Positions 13,292 through 19,023 of a stretch of DNA of 19,023 nt are shown one piece after another. The DNA comes from an uncultured Desulfovibrio sp. (GTDB lineage: Bacteria; Desulfobacterota; Desulfovibrionia; Desulfovibrionales; Desulfovibrionaceae): contig USCL01000036.1 of NCBI GenBank assembly GCA_900553145.1, positions 1 to 19,023 of the forward strand, written 5' to 3'. Position numbers and translations under genes: made by a program. The notes under the pieces are model-generated. The model did not search any database. It was not told the DNA's origin and saw only the letters and a list, made by a program, of their open reading frames with translations. How positions within the stretch are numbered: position 1 is the stretch's first letter; every line of letters starts with the position of its first letter.

Positions 13292-15784
13292 ATGACTCAG
13301 GTAGCTGAAATCAAATCGCCTCATGAGCAGCGTCTCGAAGACAACATCGCCGGTAAAGAAGACATCTATCGCGAATCCCACAAGCGCGTGTTCAAGCTGC
13401 TGGAACGTTTCGACGGCCAGAAGCCCGCTATCGACGTCGAACGCGCTCTGTACTTCACGCAGTCCATGGCCGAAACCGTAGGCCAGCCTCTGGTTCTCCG
13501 CTGGGCCAAGGCTCTGATGAACGTCGCCAAGAACATCACCGTCATGGTGCAGGAAGACCAGCTCATCATGGGCCGTTGCGGCGGCATCGATGGCCGTTAC
13601 GGCATCCTCTATCCCGAACTCGACGGCGACTTCCTTGACATCGCCGTGCGCGACCTGCCCACCCGTCCCCAGTCTCCCGCGGCCATCAGCCCCGAAGACG
13701 CCAAGATCGTGGTCGAACAGATCGCTCCCTTCTGGAAGGGCCGCACCTATCACGAAGCTCTGAACAAGGCTCTCCCCGCCGAAGTCCACAAGCTGACCTA
13801 CGACGATCCCGACGGCCTCATCTCCCGCTTCATCGTCAACGAAACCTCCTCTTTCCGCTCCTCCATCCAGTGGGTGCATGACTACGAAGTGGTGCTGAAG
13901 CGCGGTTTCAACGGCCTGAAGCAGGAAATGGAAGAAAAGCTGGCCGCTCTTGATCCGGCTTCCCCCATCGACCAGGTGGACAAGCGCCCCTTCATCGAAG
14001 CCACTATCATCGTGTGCGAAGCCATCGTCCTGTGGGCGAAGCGCCACGCCGAAGTTGCCCGCAAGGCCGCTGAAGCTTGCGCTGATCCGGTCCGCAAGGC
14101 CGAGCTCATCCGCATGGCTGAAAACGCCGAACACGTGCCCGCCAACCCGGCTCGCGACTTCTACGAAGCCGTTCAGTCCCAGTACTTCACCCAGATGTTC
14201 TCCCGTCTGGAACAGAAGACCGGCACCACCATCTCCAACGGCCGTATGGACCAGTACTTCTACCCCTTCTACAAGAAGGACATGGAAGCCGGCATCCTGA
14301 CCGATGAAAAGGCGCTGGAATACCTGGAATGCATGTGGGTCGGCATGGCCGAATTCATCGACATGTTCATCTCCCCCGCCGGCGGTGCCTTCAACGAAGG
14401 GTACGCTCACTGGGAAGCCGTTACCATCGGCGGCCAGACCCCGGACGGCCGCGACGCGACCAACGAACTGACCTACCTGTTCCTGAAGTCCAAGCGCGAA
14501 TTCCCGCTGCACTACCCCGACCTCGCCGCCCGTATCCACAGCCGCGCTCCTGAACGCTACCTGTGGGACGTCGCCGAAACCATCAAGTTCGGCTCCGGCT
14601 TCCCCAAGCTGTGCAACGACGAAGAATGCATCCCGCTGTACGTCTCCAAGGGTGCCACCTTTGAAGAAGCCCTTGACTACGCCGTGTCCGGCTGCATCGA
14701 AATCCGTATGCCCAACCGCGACACCTACACCTCCGGCGGCGCTTACACCAACTTCGCCTCCGCGGTGGAAATGGCTCTGTACGACGGCAAGATGAAGAAG
14801 TACGGCGAAGTGCAGCTCGGCATCCCGACCGGCGACGCCCGCACGTTCAAGAGCTGGGACGAATTCTGGAACGCCTATGTGCAGCAGCACATGCTCCTGC
14901 TCCGCACCACGTTCATCCAGCAGTACATTGTTATCCAGACCCGCGCCAAGCACTTCGCCCAGCCCATGGGCTCCGTGCTGCACGCTCTCTGCCGCAAGCA
15001 CTGCATCGACCTGCATCAGCCCCAGATCCCCGAAGGCCTGAACTTCGGCTACTTCGAATTCATGGGCCTCGGCACCGTCATCGACTCCTTGGCCGCCATC
15101 AAGAAGCTCGTGTTTGAAGACAAGAAGCTCACCATGGATCAGCTCATCGACGCTCTCGAAGCCAACTTCGAAGGCTACGAAGACATCCAGCAGCTCCTCC
15201 GCACGGCTCCCTGCTACGGCAACGACGACGAATACGCCGACGAAATCGGCCGCGAACTCGACCGCATGGCCGTGTCCTTCGCCGCCAAGTACGGCAAGGA
15301 AATGGGCATCAACAACGACGCCCGCTATGTGCCCTTCACCTCTCACGTGCCCTTCGGCAAGGTCGTTTCCGCTACCCCGAACGGCCGCGTGGCGTGGTTC
15401 CCGCTGGCTGACGGTTCTTCCCCGTCTCACGGCGCCGACCACAATGGCCCCACCGCCATCCTGCTCTCCAACCACAACACGAAGAACTACGGCATGCGCG
15501 CCCGCGCTGCCCGTCTGATCAACGTGAAGTTCACTCCCAAGTGCGTTGAAGGCGATGCCGGTACCGAAAAGCTGGTGCAGTTCATCCGCACCTGGTGCGA
15601 CCTGAAGCTGTGGCACATCCAGTTCAACGTCATCAACGCCGATACCCTGAAGAAGGCCCAGAAGGATCCTCAGAAGTATCGTAACCTCATCGTCCGCATC
15701 GCCGGGTACAGCGCCTACTTCGTCGACCTGACCCCCGATCTGCAGAACGACCTCATCGCCCGTACCGGCCACGACCAGATGTAA
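13292..15784 (+). CDS. islA: Isethionate sulfite-lyase (glycyl radical enzyme)
   Basis: Cleaves the C-S bond of isethionate to sulfite and acetaldehyde by radical chemistry, strictly without oxygen. The 830-residue protein has the pyruvate-formate-lyase domain and a C-terminal glycyl radical motif RIAGYSAYF with Gly805. The active-site Cys468 and Glu470 lie in SGCIEIRMPN. Arg189, Gln193, Trp374, Arg678 and Phe682 are also present; I recall these as the substrate-pocket residues reported for IslA/IseG, and every number coincides. This argues against choline lyase, glycerol or diol dehydratase. The start at 13292 follows GGAGAAG (13281-13287). No long N-terminal targeting extension is obvious. 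It is driven by its own sigma-54 promoter and followed by a hairpin and the activase gene. Confidence 0.95.
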   Translation: MTQVAEIKSPHEQRLEDNIAGKEDIYRESHKRVFKLLERFDGQKPAIDVERALYFTQSMAETVGQPLVLRWAKALMNVAKNITVMVQEDQLIMGRCGGIDGRYGILYPELDGDFLDIAVRDLPTRPQSPAAISPEDAKIVVEQIAPFWKGRTYHEALNKALPAEVHKLTYDDPDGLISRFIVNETSSFRSSIQWVHDYEVVLKRGFNGLKQEMEEKLAALDPASPIDQVDKRPFIEATIIVCEAIVLWAKRHAEVARKAAEACADPVRKAELIRMAENAEHVPANPARDFYEAVQSQYFTQMFSRLEQKTGTTISNGRMDQYFYPFYKKDMEAGILTDEKALEYLECMWVGMAEFIDMFISPAGGAFNEGYAHWEAVTIGGQTPDGRDATNELTYLFLKSKREFPLHYPDLAARIHSRAPERYLWDVAETIKFGSGFPKLCNDEECIPLYVSKGATFEEALDYAVSGCIEIRMPNRDTYTSGGAYTNFASAVEMALYDGKMKKYGEVQLGIPTGDARTFKSWDEFWNAYVQQHMLLLRTTFIQQYIVIQTRAKHFAQPMGSVLHALCRKHCIDLHQPQIPEGLNFGYFEFMGLGTVIDSLAAIKKLVFEDKKLTMDQLIDALEANFEGYEDIQQLLRTAPCYGNDDEYADEIGRELDRMAVSFAAKYGKEMGINNDARYVPFTSHVPFGKVVSATPNGRVAWFPLADGSSPSHGADHNGPTAILLSNHNTKNYGMRARAARLINVKFTPKCVEGDAGTEKLVQFIRTWCDLKLWHIQFNVINADTLKKAQKDPQKYRNLIVRIAGYSAYFVDLTPDLQNDLIARTGHDQM

Positions 15785-15823
15785 GTTCTGGCCGCTTGCG
15801 GCACACAAGATGAATGATTAAAT

Positions 15824-15857
15824 AAATGGCGGGCCGGAGCTATCTGGCCCGCCATTT
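15824..15857. terminator. Perfect hairpin between islA and islB
   Basis: AAATGGCGGGCC (15824-15835) pairs with GGCCCGCCATTT (15846-15857), a perfect 12-bp stem with a 10-nt loop. The T tract after the stem is short (three T within the arm, then CC), so it may be a partial terminator or an RNA-protecting structure. It would let islA be made in excess over islB. Confidence 0.7.
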
Positions 15858-15889
15858 CCAACTCTAACGCTCAGAAAAAGAGGTAGTCC

Positions 15890-16828
15890 ATGGGTTCCTT
15901 TGAAGATAGAAAGGCGACCGGAACCGTCTTCAATATTCAGAAATACTCCGTTCACGACGGTCCCGGCATCCGGACCATCGTCTTCCTGAAGGGCTGCCCC
16001 CTTTCGTGCAAATGGTGCAGTAACCCCGAATCCCAGGCCTCGCACCCGCAGGTCGCCTATAACGTGGGCCGCTGCATCGGCTGCCATCGCTGCATCAAAG
16101 CCTGTCAGCACGACGCCATCAGCGTCAATGAGGACGGGACGCTGAAGCTCGACCGCAGCAAGTGCGACGTCTGTAAGACGCTCGACTGCGCCCAGGCCTG
16201 TCCCGCACAGGGGATGATCGTCTACGGTGAAAACAAGACCGTCGATCAGATCCTCAAGGAAGTGGAGAAGGACGCCCTGTTCTACGCCCGCTCCGGCGGC
16301 GGCATGACCCTTTCCGGCGGCGAACCCCTCATGCATGCCGATATCGCCCTCCCGCTGCTCCGTGAGGCCCGCCATCGCCGCATCAAGACCGCCATCGAAA
16401 CCTGTGGCTGCATCCCGTGGGATACCCTCAAGGAAGCCGCCCAGTACCTCAACTATGTCCTCTTTGACGTCAAGCAGATGGACAGCGCCAAGCACCGCGA
16501 AGGCACCGGCGTCGGCAATGAGCTGATCCTCAGCAACCTTAAGAAGCTGCTCACCGAATTCCCCAATCTGCATGTGCAGGTCCGTACCCCCATCATTCCC
16601 GGGTTCAACGACGATGACGAGTTCGCCCACGCTCTCGGCGAATTCCTCAAGGGGCATGAGAACGTCGGCTACGAAGCCCTGCCCTATCACCGCCTGGGAA
16701 CCCAGAAGTACGACTTCCTCAGCCGCGAATACGCCATGGGCGACGTCAGCCTGCCCGACGGCGTCGCGCAGCGCATCCAGCGGATCGTCGACGAAACCCG
16801 CGGCGCCGTGACGGAAGAAAAGAAGTAA
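15890..16828 (+). CDS. islB: Glycyl radical activating enzyme of IslA (radical SAM)
   Basis: Uses S-adenosylmethionine and a [4Fe-4S] cluster to place the glycyl radical on Gly805 of IslA. The 312 residues contain the radical SAM motif C36-x3-C40-x2-C43 in KGCPLSCKWCSNPES and the preceding YSVHDGPGIRTIVFLKG typical of activases. An inserted ferredoxin-like domain carries two clusters: C62-C65-C68-C72 and C92-C95-C100-C104. The MTLSGGEP SAM-binding motif follows. The insert is typical of activases for the larger glycyl radical enzymes. An AGAGGT site precedes the ATG. It is separated from islA by 105 nt containing a strong hairpin. Pairing with IslA is inferred from adjacency. Confidence 0.94.
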   Translation: MGSFEDRKATGTVFNIQKYSVHDGPGIRTIVFLKGCPLSCKWCSNPESQASHPQVAYNVGRCIGCHRCIKACQHDAISVNEDGTLKLDRSKCDVCKTLDCAQACPAQGMIVYGENKTVDQILKEVEKDALFYARSGGGMTLSGGEPLMHADIALPLLREARHRRIKTAIETCGCIPWDTLKEAAQYLNYVLFDVKQMDSAKHREGTGVGNELILSNLKKLLTEFPNLHVQVRTPIIPGFNDDDEFAHALGEFLKGHENVGYEALPYHRLGTQKYDFLSREYAMGDVSLPDGVAQRIQRIVDETRGAVTEEKK

Positions 16829-16858
16829 GCTTCCGTCCCCCCTCATTTGGGAAACGAC

Positions 16859-16897
16859 ATCCCCGTCCGGCCAGCCCCGGGCGGGGATTTTCTCTTT
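16859..16897 (+). terminator. Terminator of islAB
   Basis: ATCCCCG (16859-16865) pairs with CGGGGAT (16882-16888), with an inner CCGG stem, followed by TTTTCTCTTTCTC. It closes the islAB unit ahead of the regulator. Confidence 0.8.
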
Positions 16898-16931
16898 CTC
16901 CCCATCCGCCCGCCCCGCTTCCGCGCACGCC

Positions 16932-16960
16932 TTGACGTTCTTGTCGTCAGGCACTAGCAT
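16932..16960 (+). promoter_or_regulatory. Sigma-70-like promoter of the activator gene
   Basis: TTGACG (16932-16937) and TAGCAT (16955-16960) with a 17-nt spacer; the start would be near 16967. No sigma-54 element or 18-bp palindrome is seen here, so the regulator is probably expressed independently of its targets. Confidence 0.6.
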
Positions 16961-16999
16961 GAGAAATCAATTCCCTTGCAATCATTTTACTTCTTGCCG

Positions 17000-18409
17000 A
17001 TGCCTATGGAAAACAATTCGATGACGTCCCTTGCCCCGCATTTTGAAAGTATCCTCGATACGCTCTCTGATGGCGTCTTCATCAGCGACGCCGAGGGGAC
17101 GACCCTGTTCGTCAACAAGATGTACGAAACCCTGACCGGCCTGCGGCAAGGGGAAATCAGGGGCAAGAACATCCGGACGCTCGTCCAGCAGGGCATTTTC
17201 GACAAGGTCGTCAACCCGCAGATCGTCGAGACCGGAAAGTCGGCCACCCACGTCCAGCAGCTCGCCAACGGGAAGCGTCTGGTCCTGACCGGGTATCCCG
17301 TTTTCGACGACAAGGGCCAGCTGTGCCTCGTCGTGACCTTTGCCCGCGACATCACCGTCCTGACCCAGTTGCAGGAGGAGATGACCGCCCAGAAGAAGCT
17401 CATCGAGCAGTTCCACGACCGCCTCGCCTTCATGGCCCGCGAACAGACCCGCGAGCTTGTCCCCGTCTTCGAGAGCCGCGAGATGAAGGAGGTCATGAGC
17501 CTTGTGGAGCGGTTCGCCAGTTCCGACGCCACGGTGCTCATCCTCGGCGAAACGGGCGTCGGCAAGGACGTTGTGGCCCGCCTCACCCACGAGCTCAGCC
17601 CGCGCAAGGAAAAAATGTTCCTCAAGGTCGACTGCGGCGGCATTTCCGAAAGCCTCACCGAGTCCGAGCTGTTCGGCTACATGCCCGGCGCGTTCACCGG
17701 CGCGGGCAACAAGGGCAAGAGCGGCTATTTCGAGATGGCCGACGGCGGCACGGTCTTTCTCGACGAAATAGGCGAACTGAGCCTCGCCATGCAGACCCGC
17801 CTCCTCCGCGTGCTTCAGGACGGCGAGATCATGCGCGTGGGCTCCTCCAAGCCGCGCAAAGTCAACGTCCGCATCATCGCCGCCACAAACCGCAACCTTG
17901 CTGAGCGCGTGGAAAAGGGCCTCTTCCGGCGCGATCTCTATTACCGCCTCAACGTGGCCGTGGTGAACATCCCCCCCCTGCGCGAGCGCCCCGACGATAT
18001 CCAGCCCCTCGTGACGCACTTTCTGAACATGTTCACCTCGAAGTACCGCAAGCACATGAACCTTACGCCCGGCCTTATGGAGGCCCTGCGCCAGTATTCA
18101 TGGCCCGGCAACGTGCGCGAGCTTCAGAACCTTATGCACAGCATCGTCATCACGAAGGATCACGGCCCGCTCTCCGTCAAGGATCTCCCCCGGCACATGA
18201 CCGGCAGCGAAAACGAGGAGCTGTTCTTCCCCGACGACGGCATCAATTACGACCGCCCCCTCAAGGACATCATGGCCGACATCGAGCGCGGCATCCTCCG
18301 CAAGGCCCTCAAGGTGCACGGTTCCGTCCAAAAGGTCGCCGAAGTCTTCAAGGTCAACCGCAGCACCATTTTCAGGAAGCTGCATTCGGAGAAAGAGGGC
18401 GGGGAATAG
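17000..18409 (+). CDS. Sigma-54-dependent transcriptional activator with PAS domain
   Basis: An enhancer-binding protein of about 469 residues that would open sigma-54 promoters by ATP hydrolysis. Domains: PAS sensor (about 12-120, LSDGVFISDAEGTTLFVNK); short coiled linker (122-150); AAA+ domain with Walker A GETGVGKD (183-190), the sigma-54-contacting GAFTGA (230-235), Walker B GGTVFLDE (249-256) and the arginine-finger region FRRDLYYRL (309-317); Fis-type helix-turn-helix at the C-terminus (about 436-462, GSVQKVAEVFKVNRSTIFRKLH). There is no receiver domain, so the PAS domain probably senses a ligand or redox state directly. The start is uncertain: ATG 17000, 17006 or 17021 all lack a good ribosome site. 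It lies just after islAB and is the obvious candidate to control both sigma-54 promoters here. Confidence 0.92.
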   Translation: MPMENNSMTSLAPHFESILDTLSDGVFISDAEGTTLFVNKMYETLTGLRQGEIRGKNIRTLVQQGIFDKVVNPQIVETGKSATHVQQLANGKRLVLTGYPVFDDKGQLCLVVTFARDITVLTQLQEEMTAQKKLIEQFHDRLAFMAREQTRELVPVFESREMKEVMSLVERFASSDATVLILGETGVGKDVVARLTHELSPRKEKMFLKVDCGGISESLTESELFGYMPGAFTGAGNKGKSGYFEMADGGTVFLDEIGELSLAMQTRLLRVLQDGEIMRVGSSKPRKVNVRIIAATNRNLAERVEKGLFRRDLYYRLNVAVVNIPPLRERPDDIQPLVTHFLNMFTSKYRKHMNLTPGLMEALRQYSWPGNVRELQNLMHSIVITKDHGPLSVKDLPRHMTGSENEELFFPDDGINYDRPLKDIMADIERGILRKALKVHGSVQKVAEVFKVNRSTIFRKLHSEKEGGE

Positions 18410-18415
18410 GAAATT

Positions 18416-18483
18416 GGAGGAAGGAAGGGGAAACTTTCTCAAGAAGGGGCCCCCGCGTTTCTCCTTTCCCCCTTCCAACCTCC
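18416..18483. terminator. Imperfect long hairpin after the activator gene
   Basis: GGAGG (18416-18420) and GGAAGGGGAAA (18423-18433) face TTTCCCCCTTCC (18465-18476) and CCTCC (18479-18483), followed by CTCTTCCTCTTC. The left arm shares GAAACTTTCT (18430-18439) with the palindrome at the window end, so it may be a degenerate copy of the same intergenic element acting as terminator. Confidence 0.5.
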
Positions 18484-18599
18484 CTCTTCCTCTTCAAAGG
18501 CTTTCATAAACAGGTCAGGCTGTGGTTGCGGGGCCGTGCGGGATGTCCCTTGCCGGCGGTTTCCCGGAGACGCCTTTTCCAACCAACGCGGAGAACGGC

Positions 18600-18941
18600 A
18601 TGAAGCGATGCAGGATCACTGTACTCAAGCGGCATTTTGATGAGGAACTGGCCAAGGAATACGGCTCCAAGGGAATCGGCAAGTGTCCGATGCTCAAGGA
18701 GGGGCAAGTCTTTTACGCCGACTACGCCAAGCCGGACGGCTTCTGCGACGAGGCATGGAAGGCCATCTACCAGTATGTGTTCGCCTTGGCGCACGGCAGC
18801 GGGCAGTTTTATTACGGCGACTGGATCGAAAAGCCGGGCGTAGCCATCTGCAGCTGTAACGACGGGCTGCGCCCCGTCATCTTCAAAGTCGAACGCACCG
18901 ACGAAGAAGCGGCCATCAACTACGTCCCGAATCACGATTAG
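18600..18941 (+). CDS. TIGR04076 family protein
   Basis: A small cytoplasmic protein of 113 residues recognised from MKRCRITVLKRHFDEELAKEY, the KCPMLKEGQVF segment (28-37), KPDGFCDEAWKAIYQYVFALAHG (44-66) and the C-terminal ICSCNDGLRPVIFKVER (83-99). This is the TIGR04076 family, frequent in anaerobes and without a settled function. Five cysteines (4, 29, 49, 84, 86) could bind metal or have redox roles. The start at 18600 is chosen because GGAGA lies 5 nt upstream and the family begins at this Met; an in-frame GTG/ATG further up would add unrelated residues. It is separated from the activator gene by 190 nt with a hairpin. A link to sulfonate use is possible only by position. Confidence 0.8.
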   Translation: MKRCRITVLKRHFDEELAKEYGSKGIGKCPMLKEGQVFYADYAKPDGFCDEAWKAIYQYVFALAHGSGQFYYGDWIEKPGVAICSCNDGLRPVIFKVERTDEEAAINYVPNHD

Positions 18942-18969
18942 GGCAGACTCATTCTGAAACGGGAATAAA

Positions 18970-19023
18970 TTGGGGAGGGGGAGGAGAAACTTTCTGGAGA
19001 AAGTTTCTCCTCCCCCTCCCCAA
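18970..19023. repeat. Perfect 54-nt palindrome, probable terminator
   Basis: The 26-nt arms 18970-18995 and 18998-19023 are exact reverse complements around a central GG. The left arm is purine-rich (begins TTGGGGAGGGGGAGG, ends GAAACTTTCT). It lies 29 nt after the TIGR04076 gene and runs to the last base of the window, so it may extend further. It probably ends transcription from both sides and looks like a dispersed intergenic element. Confidence 0.7.

Noticed and set aside
13292..15784. Choline trimethylamine-lyase or diol/glycerol dehydratase as identity of the glycyl radical enzyme
   Set aside because: The pocket residues match IslA numbering one for one, and no choline- or diol-specific partner genes are present.
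13112..16985. Shared TTGCAATCAT at 13112 and 16976
   Set aside because: Only a 10-mer with a single half-site; too short to claim as an operator.

Overview
The window is a GC-rich bacterial chromosome segment, best explained as Desulfovibrionaceae (Bilophila/Desulfovibrio type). This rests on its main content: a glycyl radical enzyme whose residues match isethionate sulfite-lyase (IslA), its activase, and a bacterial microcompartment (BMC) operon. The organism is an inference; the gene families are read from the translated sequence.

Layout. 1-733 is non-coding: four short palindromic repeats spaced about 60 bp apart, a terminator, and the terminator of the next gene. 734-2062 (minus) is a UDP-glucose 6-dehydrogenase. 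Divergent from it are acpS and hslV (2231-3196), closed by a terminator. A 628-bp intergenic region follows, with three copies of an 18-bp palindrome and a sigma-54 promoter. The shell operon (3825-12430) encodes an amidohydrolase-like protein with lost metal ligands, a PduS-like flavin/Fe-S protein, a PduT-like BMC-T protein, a BMC-H protein with a lysine-rich tail, an EutQ-like cupin protein, an EutT-like protein, phosphotransacetylase, a canonical BMC-H, a BMC-P vertex protein and CoA-acylating acetaldehyde dehydrogenase. After a strong terminator, an 860-bp intergenic region carries three more copies of the palindrome and a second sigma-54 promoter, which drives islA-islB (13292-16828). 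A PAS/AAA+/Fis-type sigma-54 activator with its own sigma-70-like promoter follows (17000-18409), then a small TIGR04076-family protein (18600-18941) and a perfect 54-nt palindrome at the window end.

How it fits together (inference from family knowledge). IslA cleaves isethionate to sulfite and acetaldehyde. The acetaldehyde dehydrogenase, which has an N-terminal encapsulation-type helix, makes acetyl-CoA and NADH inside the shell. Phosphotransacetylase makes acetyl phosphate for ATP. There is no alcohol dehydrogenase in the window to reoxidise NADH, but there is a PduS/PduT pair able to carry electrons through the shell, which suits an organism that spends its electrons on sulfite reduction outside. 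The downstream activator probably controls both sigma-54 promoters through the six palindromes. That palindrome set is the most notable feature I found. Stable hairpins lie at most non-overlapping gene boundaries of the two operons and may set protein ratios.
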